This document shows positions 17,270-26,894 of a stretch of DNA of 64,000 nt, one piece after another. Location of the stretch: assembly GCA_019638495.1 (NCBI GenBank), contig JAHBTQ010000002.1:310001-374000 (forward strand), written 5' to 3'. Each line of letters begins with the position of its first letter. Position 1 is the stretch's first letter. The translations under genes were made by a program, and so were the position numbers. The notes below the pieces were generated by a model. It was given only the letters and a program-made list of their open reading frames with translations. It did no database searches and had not been told where the DNA came from. This DNA comes from Taibaiella sp. (GTDB taxonomy: Bacteria; Bacteroidota; Bacteroidia; Chitinophagales; Chitinophagaceae).

Positions 17270-18487
17270 ATGGCCGGACGGAAAATACTGGTGCTTACCA
17301 ATCGCGTACCTTACCCCTTGCGCGACGGTGGAAACCTTGCAATGAATACGATGATCGAGGGTTATCGCAAGGCAGGATGGCAGGTCTATTTGCTGGCTAT
17401 GAACACCTCCCGTCACCGCATTGCGAGTGACACAATCAGTAAAATATACAGTGACATTTACGCATTTGAAACCGTTGATGTAGATAATGGCCTTGACTGG
17501 AAGGCGATCTTAAAGAACTTCTTCTTTGAGCGCGAGGCAGAACATGTGAAAAGGTATTATAGCGAAGATTTTCGTAAAAAGTTGAAGGATGTTCTTGTTG
17601 CGTTTGAGCCGGATGTGGTACAGGTAGAAAGTGTCTTCCTCTCTACTTATCTGCCGGTTATCCGTAAGTATGCCAATGCGATCACAGTACTGCGCCTGCA
17701 TAACGTGGAGTACCAGATATGGCAGGGGCTGGCATCTAAGACAAAGAATATCCTGAAACGGATTTACCTGGATAGCCTGGCCGAGCGCATACGCAATTAT
17801 GAGCGAAAGGCCTGGAGCCAATACGATCTGCTCTTGGCCATCACAGAAAAGGATGCGCACCTCGTTCAGCGTCTGGAAACCGTTAACGATATATTGGTGG
17901 CTCCGTTTGCAATAGATGTTTCAGCAGTTCCCGCACAAAGCAGTGGCGAATGGGTGGGCTATCACATAGGCGCTATGGACTGGCGACCCAATGAAGATGC
18001 CATGAGGTGGTTTCTACACAAGGCATGGCCAGTGGTAAAGAAGGCCGCTCCCGGATTCAGATTTTATTTCGCAGGCCGCAATATGAGCGCCGAAATGAAG
18101 GAGGTTCAGATGGATGGTGTCTACAGTATGGGTGAGGTAGAGGATGCAAACGCCTTTATAGCAGACAAGCGAATCCTCATTGTGCCGCTTTGGTCTGGTG
18201 GTGGCATCCGGGTCAAGATCCTTGAGGCAATGGCCGCCGGTAAGATCGTTATCACCACATCAAAAGGCATAAAGGGAATAGAAGCGCAGCCAAATGAACA
18301 CTACCTGCGAGCACATTCTCCCCAGGATTTTGCCAAGGCGATAAAATGGTGCCTCGAGCATAAGTCCGAAGCCGAAAATATAGCAGCAAATGCCCGTGCA
18401 CTTGTCGTAGAAAAGTACAACCAGGCAAAGGTTGCCGACACCATTGCTAATGAGGTGGAAAAGCTACTTGCCACCCGGCGCGCTTAG
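17270..18487 (+). CDS. Glycosyltransferase family 4 (GT-B fold)
   Basis: 405 residues. It begins with a GT-B N-terminal Rossmann strand and donor loop (KILVLTNRVPYPLRDGGNLA). The C-terminal domain carries VPLWSGGGIRVKILEAMAAG, the usual nucleotide-sugar-binding Glu region of GT4 enzymes, followed by GIKGIEAQPNEHYLRA. It probably transfers a sugar during capsule, O-antigen or exopolysaccharide synthesis. It abuts the convergent aldehyde dehydrogenase with no gap. Confidence 0.9.
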   Translation: MAGRKILVLTNRVPYPLRDGGNLAMNTMIEGYRKAGWQVYLLAMNTSRHRIASDTISKIYSDIYAFETVDVDNGLDWKAILKNFFFEREAEHVKRYYSEDFRKKLKDVLVAFEPDVVQVESVFLSTYLPVIRKYANAITVLRLHNVEYQIWQGLASKTKNILKRIYLDSLAERIRNYERKAWSQYDLLLAITEKDAHLVQRLETVNDILVAPFAIDVSAVPAQSSGEWVGYHIGAMDWRPNEDAMRWFLHKAWPVVKKAAPGFRFYFAGRNMSAEMKEVQMDGVYSMGEVEDANAFIADKRILIVPLWSGGGIRVKILEAMAAGKIVITTSKGIKGIEAQPNEHYLRAHSPQDFAKAIKWCLEHKSEAENIAANARALVVEKYNQAKVADTIANEVEKLLATRRA

Positions 18488-19861
18488 TTATTTTACGTAC
18501 ACAGTCTTAATATTCACAAATTCGCGAATGCCGAACGAACCTAGTTCTCGGCCGTAGCCGCTCTGCTTTACGCCGCCAAATGGCAGGTGAGGGTCAGAAT
18601 GCACAAAGTCATTTACAAAACAGTTGCCGGCTTGCAGTTCCTGCGCTGCTAGCTTTTCTGCCTTGTTCCGGTTCCTGGATATGATGCCGCCACCTAGTCC
18701 GTAGATGGTGTCATTTGCCAGTTTCAGCGCGTCTTTTTCGTCCTTTGCCGCTATGATGGCTGCCACCGGTCCAAACAGTTCGTCATCATAGGCCGGCATG
18801 CCTTTCTTCACATTGGTCAATACAGTTGGTGGGTAGTAAGCGCCTGCCAGGTCAGGTACAAAGCCACCACACAATACCTTGGCACCTTTGGCCACGCTAT
18901 CTGTTACCTGCTCATGTAGCTGGTCGCGCAGGTCATGACGTGCCATGGGGCCTATTCGATTACTGGTGTCGGTTGGTACCCCATATGTGGCCTTCTTCAT
19001 CTCCTCTGTAAATCGTTGTTCGAATTCCTTCTTACGTGATTGTACGACTATAAACCTCTTTGCAGCTATGCAGCTCTGCCCGCTGTTCACCAGGCGGCCA
19101 CGCACCGCTATTTCCACCGCAATGTCCATATCTGCATCGTCCAGTATCACGTAGGGGTCGCTGCCGCCCAATTCCAGCACGGCTTTTTTCAGGCTGCCAC
19201 CTGCTGCCGCTGCCACTTTTCGCCCTGCCTCGGTGCTTCCTGTTAGTGTCACTGCTGCAATTCTTGCGTCGGCTATTATCGGTTCCACTCGCGATGACGG
19301 GATCAGTAGTGTCTGCATCAGCCCTTCCGGTGCGCCTGCAGTTCTTACTATGTCTTCAATCGCCTTTGCGCAGCCGCTTACGTTCGATGCGTGTTTCAGC
19401 ACCATCACATTCCCCGCCATGGCAGCAGGTGCAAATGCCCTGAACACTTGCCAGTAAGGAAAGTTCCACGGCATTATGGCTAGAATTGCTCCTAGCGGTT
19501 GAAAGCTGACATAGCTCTTTATAGCATCTGTGGCTACAAGCTCATCTGCCAGGAACTGTGGCGCTTTCTCTGCATAGAACTCCAGAGTTTTGGCACATTT
19601 CTCCACCTCGTAGTGGCCTTGCTGCAATGGTTTGCCCATTTCTGTAGCTGCCAGCAACACCAGCTCGTCTTTCCGTTTCCGTATTTCCTTTGCTATACGT
19701 TTCATCAGCGCCGCCCGCTTGCTGAAGGAAAGCAGTCGCCATTCCGAATAGGTCGACTCGGCCTTTTGTAGCGCTCGCTCTACTTGTTTTGCTGTATGTA
19801 CCTTGTGGGAGGCGATTCTCTTGCCCGTAGCGGGATTCACGGATATGAGATGGTCACTCAT
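18488..19861 (-). CDS. NAD(P)-dependent aldehyde dehydrogenase (succinate-semialdehyde dehydrogenase-like)
   Basis: 457 residues, complete ALDH fold. Catalytic residues are intact: Asn133 in MPWNFPYWQ, Glu230 in LELGGSDPYV, Cys264 in GQSCIAAKRF, and the C-terminal LPFGGVKQSGYGRELGSFGI. It resembles succinate-semialdehyde dehydrogenase (GabD/Sad class), feeding succinate into the TCA cycle, but substrate cannot be fixed from sequence. It is transcribed alone, between a convergent GT4 gene and a divergent phosphohexomutase. Confidence 0.9.
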   Translation of the reverse strand: MSDHLISVNPATGKRIASHKVHTAKQVERALQKAESTYSEWRLLSFSKRAALMKRIAKEIRKRKDELVLLAATEMGKPLQQGHYEVEKCAKTLEFYAEKAPQFLADELVATDAIKSYVSFQPLGAILAIMPWNFPYWQVFRAFAPAAMAGNVMVLKHASNVSGCAKAIEDIVRTAGAPEGLMQTLLIPSSRVEPIIADARIAAVTLTGSTEAGRKVAAAAGGSLKKAVLELGGSDPYVILDDADMDIAVEIAVRGRLVNSGQSCIAAKRFIVVQSRKKEFEQRFTEEMKKATYGVPTDTSNRIGPMARHDLRDQLHEQVTDSVAKGAKVLCGGFVPDLAGAYYPPTVLTNVKKGMPAYDDELFGPVAAIIAAKDEKDALKLANDTIYGLGGGIISRNRNKAEKLAAQELQAGNCFVNDFVHSDPHLPFGGVKQSGYGRELGSFGIREFVNIKTVYVK

Positions 19862-19904
19862 GGGTGGTTGTTTGAGTCGATAAAATTAGATACAAAACGT
19901 TTCA

Positions 19905-19912
19905 TACTTTTG
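19905..19912 (+). promoter_or_regulatory. -7 box (TACTTTTG) of the phosphohexomutase gene
   Basis: Exact TAnnTTTG, 37 nt upstream of the ATG at 19950, in the gap between divergent genes. Confidence 0.5.
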
Positions 19913-19949
19913 CCCCTCACTATATTTAACGTTCTCTTTCTAATATATT

Positions 19950-21353
19950 ATGACTACTGAGAAGATAAAGTTCGGCACGGATGGCTGGCGTGCAATAATC
20001 GCCAAAGATTTTACTGTGTATAATGTGTCGCGCGTTAGCAAGGGCCTGGCCGATTGGTTGCTGGCTCGTCATGAAAAGCCGGTTGTCGTAATAGGGCACG
20101 ATTGCAGGTTCGGTGGTGCCCTGTTCGTTGAGGCGGCAACAAAGGTGCTCTGTGCCAATGGTGTTAAAGTGCTGATTGCCGATACCTTTATAAGCACCCC
20201 AATGATCTCAATGGGTGTGCTGAAGCTAAACGCTCACCAGGGCGTTGTTATCACCGCTTCACATAATCCACCTTCTTACAACGGTTATAAATTGAAAGGT
20301 CCGCATGGTGGCCCTTCAAGCCCCAGGGATATTGCCGCCGTTGAAGCGCTGATCCCTGATGAAGTTGATGTGCCGGCTCAGTCGCTTGAATATTGGCGTG
20401 AAAAAGGACTGCTGGAAACGGTAGCTCTTGAGGATATGTACGTCGACTACCTCAGGCAGCAGTTCGATTTTGAAGCTTTGGCCCGCTCTCCATTTAAGAT
20501 AGCGTACGATGCCATGTATGGCGCAGGTCAGAGTGTTATTCGCAGGGTGCTTCCGGGCGCTGTGCTCATTCATTGCGAGAACAATCCTGGCTTTATGGGC
20601 CAGGCACCGGAGCCGCTTGATAAGAACCTGCAGGAACTTTCGAAAACCATCGCAACCACTCCAGAACTTAAGATAGGCCTGGCTACAGATGGTGATGCTG
20701 ATCGTATTGGTCTTTATGACGAGGATGGAAATTTTGTTGACGCTCACAATATCATACTGCTCCTTATTCATTACCTGCACAAGTATAAGGGAATGAACGG
20801 CAAGGTAGTTATTGCGTTTTCGGTGACAGATCGCGTCAAGAAGCTCTGTGCGCACTACGGATTGCCGGTAGAGGTTACACAGATCGGTTTCAAATACATC
20901 AGCGAGATAATGGTGCATGACGATGTGCTGGTAGGTGGTGAGGAGAGTGGGGGAATTGCCGTGAAGGGTCATATTCCTGAGCGTGATGGTATCTACGACG
21001 GTTTGCTTCTGTACCAGTTCATGAATGACACCGGCAAAACGCTGAAGGAACTCTGCGAAGAGGTTTACGGAATCATTGGCCGTTTCGTTTACGACCGCCA
21101 CGATCTCACTATCGACAATGACAAGAAAAACGCAATCATAAAAAAAGCAGCTGACGGCGGCTATACAAAATTTGGAAAGTATGCCTTCACTCATACCGAG
21201 AACATCGACGGTGTGAAATATCACCTGGAAAACGGTGGCTGGATTATGCTTCGCGCTTCCGGTACAGAGCCGCTGCTGCGTGTATATGCAGAGGGCAACA
21301 GCAAAGAGGAAACGCTGGATATCCTTACTGATGTGAAGGCGACTATCCTCTGA
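19950..21353 (+). CDS. Phosphoglucomutase/phosphomannomutase family (alpha-D-phosphohexomutase)
   Basis: 467 residues containing all four family signatures. TASHNPPSYNGYK carries the phospho-Ser (Ser104). TDGDADRIG carries the Mg-binding Asp247, Asp249 and Asp251. GGEESGG is the sugar-binding loop and RASGTEPLLRVY the phosphate-binding loop. It interconverts hexose-1- and hexose-6-phosphate, supplying sugar nucleotides for glycans. Glucose versus mannose specificity is not decidable here. Confidence 0.94.
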   Translation: MTTEKIKFGTDGWRAIIAKDFTVYNVSRVSKGLADWLLARHEKPVVVIGHDCRFGGALFVEAATKVLCANGVKVLIADTFISTPMISMGVLKLNAHQGVVITASHNPPSYNGYKLKGPHGGPSSPRDIAAVEALIPDEVDVPAQSLEYWREKGLLETVALEDMYVDYLRQQFDFEALARSPFKIAYDAMYGAGQSVIRRVLPGAVLIHCENNPGFMGQAPEPLDKNLQELSKTIATTPELKIGLATDGDADRIGLYDEDGNFVDAHNIILLLIHYLHKYKGMNGKVVIAFSVTDRVKKLCAHYGLPVEVTQIGFKYISEIMVHDDVLVGGEESGGIAVKGHIPERDGIYDGLLLYQFMNDTGKTLKELCEEVYGIIGRFVYDRHDLTIDNDKKNAIIKKAADGGYTKFGKYAFTHTENIDGVKYHLENGGWIMLRASGTEPLLRVYAEGNSKEETLDILTDVKATIL

Positions 21354-21372
21354 TTGAAAATTGACTTGTGAC

Positions 21373-21402
21373 AAAACAGGGGCCGGATGGCCCCTGTTTT
21401 AT
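21373..21402 (+). terminator. Intrinsic terminator after the phosphohexomutase gene
   Basis: A 12-bp perfect stem (AAAACAGGGGCC / GGCCCCTGTTTT) with a GGAT loop and a T-rich 3' arm, 19 nt after the stop. The A/T arms make it potentially bidirectional. Confidence 0.9.
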
Positions 21403-21411
21403 TATGTACAA

Positions 21412-21435
21412 AATGTGGTGCCGTGGCACCACATT
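21412..21435. repeat. Perfect 11-bp inverted repeat
   Basis: AATGTGGTGCC, GT, then GGCACCACATT: a second strong hairpin 9 nt after the terminator. It has no T-tract, so it is not a standard terminator. No second copy was noticed in the window. Confidence 0.7.
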
Positions 21436-22618
21436 AAAGAAGCGTAATCAGCTTTGTTACGCTAGGAATGCGATATCTGGTGATTTTTTCTTTTTTCTGT
21501 TACCGATCAGATGTTGCAGCATCTCTCGGTTCATAGCTAAAGATGTGTTTTTTAGAGGTTAGACAATTGCGGAAGGCTTATCTTCCGTTTTTTGATTGTT
21601 ACGCCATAATCTTTGTCTCTGTTTTTTACTTTGGTTGAAAATTGGTTTGGTTAGTAAGTAGTAGTTGTGTGGGTTGTAATGTTAGTAATTGATTCCATGG
21701 TGATAGGGGTTTATAGAGATCGTATACCCAAATGATTTTTGTTCTGGTAAGATCTTGTTTCATGGTTGAAAAGCATTTATAGCTTTCCGTCTTGTTTAGT
21801 TTGCATAGTGATAGGCGCCTATAGCTTGTCCGTACTTGTTTTCTTTTGCTGTCGGGCACATCGCTGTGCCTTTCAGCCACACTCTTTAGTGACAGCAGTT
21901 GTCAAGGGGCCTTTCATTGTTCGGTTGTTCCATGGTGACGGAATTCTCCTCTCGCTGTCCGGGTCCATATTATCTGCTGTGCTCTATCCATTATTCCAGT
22001 TGAAATAACGGACTCACCGCAGGCTCGCTGCGAATTCGTCGCTGTGCCTTTCGTGCAACAGTTCCATACTGCCGCTTGATAAACAGGATCGTCATTAATA
22101 GTACCATAGGCTGGGTCTTTATTGTGAGGAAAAATAAAAAGGTGGCATGCGAAAGCCGGATCCAGGTAATGGCAAACGAACTTTACCACTCTGGGTAGCA
22201 GACTGCGGATGGCTTTGCCAGGCCAGGAATTTCCACCAACAGTTTATGAGCGCCGGCTGTCGCACGCAATATCTTATCCGTCTGGAATGTTGATTCGCAT
22301 TTTGGTTGGTTTTGGATGTGAGCTAATGAGTTGTTGTGCCTGGGTTAGCAAGCTTTTTTTGAGTTAGTAAGTTGTATGCTTTTGGTTAGTCAAAATCTTC
22401 TTATTTCCGGCAACTCCCTTTCGGGCAGTTTGCCGTTGCTCCGTTGAGTTCTCGCATGGTGTGTACCCTGGCGAATTCTCTCGGTTACGAATAAATAAGA
22501 ATCCAACATTGTGCCAAAAAGTTTAAATCATTGTAAATCAATGATTTAGAATTTTGACTTGCACTGATTATTTCTAATGATTGGAATGTTTTTCCGAGGT
22601 GCGGAAATATTAAGGGTC
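21436..22618. other. Long gene-free spacer between convergent genes, with degenerate direct repeats
   Basis: No convincing coding frame on either strand; the ORFs of 80-100 codons here have no recognisable features. Degenerate direct repeats of CATGGTGATAGG followed by TATAG start at 21696, 21761 and 21804. The last two copies also share TATAGCTT and CTTGTTT. A TCGCTGTGCCTTTC segment occurs near 21862 and 22040. It may be a decayed gene or an unrecognised RNA. Confidence 0.5.
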
Positions 22619-24724
22619 TTATTCCTTTGTGGCCTTCTTCCTTACTACCACCCAATCGGCTATGTCTACGTTGAATGGAAGCTTGCCTATACGCACTATG
22701 GCGCGTTTGTCCCTGATCTCTTCCAGGGTGCCCACCTGGTGATTGGTTTTGTTACGTACCAGGTCGCCTTTTGCCGGGGTACCACCCACGGTATCATAGG
22801 CTTTGTCAGCCTTTTTTGCCGCGGCAGCGTTAGACGCTATTTGTTTCTTGCGAAAAAGAACATTCTCTGCGGCTTGTAATACTTCTTGCTTGTTTTCTGT
22901 CTTCTTCCAGTCGTGAATCACCTGTTTGAACTTGCGCTCCATGTCCCGCAAGTAGTCCAGTTCTTCCTTCTTGATCTTGTTTTGCAGCTTCAGGGTCTCA
23001 TATTGCTGTTTCTGCTTCTCTTTGTTTGTTACTTCTTCATAGTGTTTACGCAGTCGCTCGTTCTCTTTTACCAATTTATCCAGCTCCTTTTCCTTGTCCG
23101 TAAGTTTCACGGTCTGCTGTTCTGCCTGGTGCAGCATCTTGTCCAGCTTAAAGTGCTCTCGCTGGGTCAGCTGGCGCGCGCGCTCTATCACGTGCTTGGG
23201 CAGGCCACTGCGTTGCGCTATGGCAAAGGTGTAGGAACTGCCCGGTTTGCCTGTCGTAAGGCGATATAAAGGTTCAAGGCGCTCTTCGTCAAAGGCCATG
23301 GCGCCATTAATAATGCCGCGCACTTTGCCCGCCATTACCTTCAGGTTCAGGTAGTGCGTGGTAATGATGCCGGTAGCATGTTTTGCGGCCAGTTCCTCCA
23401 CTATAGCCTCCGCAAATGCGCCTCCCAGGTTTGGATCTGAGCCGCTGCCCAACTCATCTATGAAGAATAGTGTTTTACCATCGGCATTGTCCATGAAGTA
23501 TTTCATGTGCTGCAGGTGTGCGCTATAGGTGCTCAGCTCATGCTCTATCGACTGTGTATCGCCTATTTGCACCATCACCTGCCTAAAGATACCGATCTCG
23601 GAGTTGGGGCTGGCAGGTATCAGCAGCCCGGCCTGGGCCATTAGCTGCAGCAGGCCCACTGTTTTCATGGATACGGTCTTGCCGCCTGCGTTAGGACCAC
23701 TAATTATCAGTATCCGTTCCTTGCGGTCCAGCGTCAGACTCAGCGGAATGGTCGGCTTTCCTGCCTGTTTGTTATGTAGGTACAGCAGCGGGTGACAAGC
23801 TTTCTCCAGGTGTATTCCCGGGTGTTGGCTTATCCTCGGCATATCTGCATTCATATCTATCGCCAGCAGTGCTTTCGCACGGATGAAGTCATAAACACCG
23901 GCTATCTGATAATATTGCGCTAAAAGCGGCGCAAATACCGATAGATCTTTTGTGAGCTGAACTAGGATGCGATGTATTTCTCGCCCCTCAGCCCGCTCCA
24001 GCATAAATATCTCATTATTCAGCTCTGTCGTCTCTTCGGGTTCAATGAAGACTGTTTTCTGGCTGTCACTTTCACCATGCATTATGCCCTTTACTATGCG
24101 CTTGTATTCCGCCAGTACCGCCGCAGTACGGCGCCCATTCAGGAAGCTCTCAGAAATGTCAGCCAGGTAGCCCGCCTTGTTCAGCTTTCGCAATACCGCT
24201 TCAAAAACTCGGCGCGACTCACTACGCACGCGCGAAAGGTCGGCGCGAATGCTCATGAGCTCCCGGGACGCGTTATCCCTTACAATGCCCATTTCGTCAA
24301 CTACCGCGGTTATCGATTCTGTGATCTTCTTCTCATATACCACCGTCTCGCTCTGCGCGCGTAGCGTATGGAACAACTCGGCATTTTTCTTAAACCAGAG
24401 TAAGATGTCCCGTGTATTCAGCGCCAGTTGCTGAATCGACAATAACTCCTCACCGTTTAGTACGCCGCCGGGTATGGCCAAAAGGCGCAGTTCCCTGTGC
24501 AGGTTCCTGGTAAAGTCGTTTGGGAAATGATCGCCACTTTCCAGAATGCTTTTATACTCCCACGTGTGGGTCAGCTCACGGCTGGCATGGTCTTTATGAG
24601 TATGGAAGCGCAGGTCAGCAACACGTTCGCGCGCCAGCTCTGTGCGGCATTTTTGCAGCAGCAGGTCTCTTACCTTGTTAAACTCCAGCGCTTCTACGGC
24701 ATTAGCCGGGTATAATTGCATCAT
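22619..24724 (-). CDS. mutS2: MutS2-family ATPase lacking a Smr domain
   Basis: 701 residues. It shows the MutS2 core and clamp helices (about 1-300). The MutS ATPase follows, with Walker A GPNAGGKT (343-350), TQSIEHELSTYSAHL and Walker B LFFIDELGSGSDPN (419 onward). A long coiled coil spans about 515-620. The protein ends with a KOW-like segment (GDLVRNKTNHQVGTLEEI). Typical MutS2 proteins are near 780 residues and end in a Smr endonuclease domain, which is absent. A role in recombination suppression or ribosome rescue fits the family. Start could be the first or second Met. The -7 box lies 25 nt upstream. Confidence 0.9.
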   Translation of the reverse strand: MMQLYPANAVEALEFNKVRDLLLQKCRTELARERVADLRFHTHKDHASRELTHTWEYKSILESGDHFPNDFTRNLHRELRLLAIPGGVLNGEELLSIQQLALNTRDILLWFKKNAELFHTLRAQSETVVYEKKITESITAVVDEMGIVRDNASRELMSIRADLSRVRSESRRVFEAVLRKLNKAGYLADISESFLNGRRTAAVLAEYKRIVKGIMHGESDSQKTVFIEPEETTELNNEIFMLERAEGREIHRILVQLTKDLSVFAPLLAQYYQIAGVYDFIRAKALLAIDMNADMPRISQHPGIHLEKACHPLLYLHNKQAGKPTIPLSLTLDRKERILIISGPNAGGKTVSMKTVGLLQLMAQAGLLIPASPNSEIGIFRQVMVQIGDTQSIEHELSTYSAHLQHMKYFMDNADGKTLFFIDELGSGSDPNLGGAFAEAIVEELAAKHATGIITTHYLNLKVMAGKVRGIINGAMAFDEERLEPLYRLTTGKPGSSYTFAIAQRSGLPKHVIERARQLTQREHFKLDKMLHQAEQQTVKLTDKEKELDKLVKENERLRKHYEEVTNKEKQKQQYETLKLQNKIKKEELDYLRDMERKFKQVIHDWKKTENKQEVLQAAENVLFRKKQIASNAAAAKKADKAYDTVGGTPAKGDLVRNKTNHQVGTLEEIRDKRAIVRIGKLPFNVDIADWVVVRKKATKE

Positions 24725-24749
24725 CTTCTATCACTCGCCCAGTGGGCCG

Positions 24750-24757
24750 CAAAATTA
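24750..24757 (-). promoter_or_regulatory. -7 box (TAATTTTG, minus strand) of mutS2
   Basis: Exact TAnnTTTG on the minus strand, 25 nt upstream of the start codon. Confidence 0.55.
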
Positions 24758-24866
24758 GGGGAGATTCACCTAAATGGCAGTGCAACCTTCTGGGTTCGTT
24801 CATTAATATTTATTGTACCATTTTTGCCAAACTTTCCTATTTTGTTGCAGTATCTGACTTTGTTGA

Positions 24867-26894
24867 ATGAATATATCTCGCATTTATTCCCGTCTGCTTC
24901 TTATTTTCCTATTTGCACTTTCTGCCGTGCAGGTATGGGCGCAACAGGATACGCTCCTTATTATAGGCGAGGTAAGACGGCACGACACTACCGATGAACT
25001 TCGCATTTTCAGGGGCTTTCATTGGAATGCCCGAATCCACCATCCGGACGGGAAAGTAACCCATTATAACGGTGCCCGGCTCGATACCGTACTTGGAGAT
25101 GCTACCGTCGACACTGTCAGCCTTCATACAACCATCGCCGTTGCAGACTCAAACCAGGCTAAGCTGCTATATATGCGCTATGCCATCAGTGGGTCGTTGC
25201 TGGGGACGATTGATGGAAAAGTATTTGCAAACACCGGGTGGTTTGGTAGATCTCGCGAGGAGCGCCATCTTAACCAAAAGGGCTACGCTGCCCTTTTGTT
25301 CACCCGGCCTACTGCCGATATCGATATCGAGTTTGTTGCAGATGGTTCTCACGAATTCGAGATCGCACTTGCCCTCGTTGGAAAAGATGAAGGAGAAATT
25401 GCATTAAAGCAGCTCAATGAAGATGAACAAAGCTCTTATGCACGTGGCTTCTATTATCTGGCTTTCGGTATTGTTTTCATCTCATTGTTTGGTTACCGGC
25501 GCGAAAGGCGCGAACATCTCTACTTCGCGCTGTTCTGTATTTTCGCTGCTCTAGCCTATCTATGGGAGTACCTCCATTGCGACTCCTTTACTGAAATACG
25601 CAGATTCTTCGGTTTACTGTGTTTCGAGTTCCTGGCTATTTTTTTTAGCAAGCTATTACTGAATAAGGAACGGTCAAAGGTGCCACTTTATCTTATTCTT
25701 ATCCTGCTGCTTATCGGCCTTATTCCGCAGGTGCGCGGAAGCATGGTCAATACAAGTTCCGGTCGATATACATTGTATGTGCTGCTTGTCACTACCATTT
25801 TTTACCCATATTCTCTGTTCTCATCCCTGGTATTTCTCATCAAGGGGTTGAGTCAGAAGACCTGGGAGGCCAGGGCGATAATATTCACTTGTTTTGTTCC
25901 GCTCGTTATTTATGTTCTGCTTTCTCTTAGTGTATTCGTTTTTTTTGCGGCAGATACACAGTCGGCAGTGCTGGAGAAAGACTTTTATTTTCAACTCATC
26001 AACGGCTTTCTTACCGCCATCATTTACATCTATCCATTGGGTCCGGTATTTATCCTTGCACGAAGAAACGCGTTGAACCAGAAGCAACTCGCAGAGCAAC
26101 TGGATTCGATACAACACTTGTCTGAAGAAAACGTTGCAAAGGAGAAAGAAAAAAAGGAGATACTGGAACGCCAGAATGAACGCCTGGAGCGCGAAGTGAT
26201 GGAACGTACTGCGGAGATCACAGACCAGAAAGCAAAAATAGAACGCCAGCACGACGAGTTGAAAATAGAAAAGGAGAAGGCCGATGACCTGCTCAGGAAT
26301 ATACTACCCGCCGAGGTGGCAGAAGAGCTGAAAGAAACGGGCATATCAGCGGCCAGGCACTTTGAGAATGTGACCGTGCTTTTTGCCGATTTTGTCAACT
26401 TTACCACTACCGGCTCAGAGCTAACGCCCCAGGCATTGGTCCAGGAGCTGGATGAGTGTTTCCGGGCCTTTGACCAGATAATGGTGGAGCGCGGAATAGA
26501 AAAAATAAAGACCATAGGCGATGCCTACCTGGCGGTTTGCGGGCTGCCCGTAGCTGACGATAACCACGCGCTGAAAGCGATAGATGCTGCGAAAGCGATA
26601 CTCCAATTTATGGAGGAGAGGAGAAAGAATCCTGTAAACAGGATGGTACGCGTGCGTATTGGCGTTCATACAGGTAGTGTAGTGGCGGGCATTGTGGGCG
26701 TCAAGAAGTTTGCATACGACATATGGGGCGATACAGTTAATACCGCCGCCCGTATGCAGCAGGCCAGCGATCCCGGAAAGATAAATATTTCAAAAGCGAC
26801 CTTTGAAAAGGTGAGCGACAAATACAATTGCACCCCGCGGGGCCTCATCGAAGTAAAGGGAAAAGGAGCGCTTGAAATGTACTTTGTTAACTAA
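24867..26894 (+). CDS. Membrane-bound class III adenylate cyclase with N-terminal sensor
   Basis: 675 residues: a signal peptide (ends near VWAQ, 25), a periplasmic beta-rich region (about 26-190), seven-helix-like membrane segments (about 195-390), a charged coiled coil (about 400-475), and a class III cyclase domain (about 495-675). The metal ligands Asp508 (FADFVNFT) and Asp552 (TIGDAY) are present. Lys548 and Asp618 (YDIWGD), the adenine-selecting pair, and transition-state residues Asn625 and Arg629 are present too. One chain has the full catalytic set, so a homodimeric ATP-specific cyclase is expected. The layout resembles 7TMR-DISM receptors fused to cyclase. It overlaps the convergent GT-C-like gene by 4 nt. 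Confidence 0.9.
   Translation: MNISRIYSRLLLIFLFALSAVQVWAQQDTLLIIGEVRRHDTTDELRIFRGFHWNARIHHPDGKVTHYNGARLDTVLGDATVDTVSLHTTIAVADSNQAKLLYMRYAISGSLLGTIDGKVFANTGWFGRSREERHLNQKGYAALLFTRPTADIDIEFVADGSHEFEIALALVGKDEGEIALKQLNEDEQSSYARGFYYLAFGIVFISLFGYRRERREHLYFALFCIFAALAYLWEYLHCDSFTEIRRFFGLLCFEFLAIFFSKLLLNKERSKVPLYLILILLLIGLIPQVRGSMVNTSSGRYTLYVLLVTTIFYPYSLFSSLVFLIKGLSQKTWEARAIIFTCFVPLVIYVLLSLSVFVFFAADTQSAVLEKDFYFQLINGFLTAIIYIYPLGPVFILARRNALNQKQLAEQLDSIQHLSEENVAKEKEKKEILERQNERLEREVMERTAEITDQKAKIERQHDELKIEKEKADDLLRNILPAEVAEELKETGISAARHFENVTVLFADFVNFTTTGSELTPQALVQELDECFRAFDQIMVERGIEKIKTIGDAYLAVCGLPVADDNHALKAIDAAKAILQFMEERRKNPVNRMVRVRIGVHTGSVVAGIVGVKKFAYDIWGDTVNTAARMQQASDPGKINISKATFEKVSDKYNCTPRGLIEVKGKGALEMYFVN

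Noticed and set aside
20316..21374. 352-codon minus-strand ORF over the phosphohexomutase gene
   Set aside because: It is the antisense shadow of a gene with all four family signatures, and its translation has no domain-like pattern.
21626..22189. Minus-strand ORFs of 84-91 codons in the long spacer
   Set aside because: Compositionally odd, without signal, membrane or domain features, and not preceded by a recognisable promoter.
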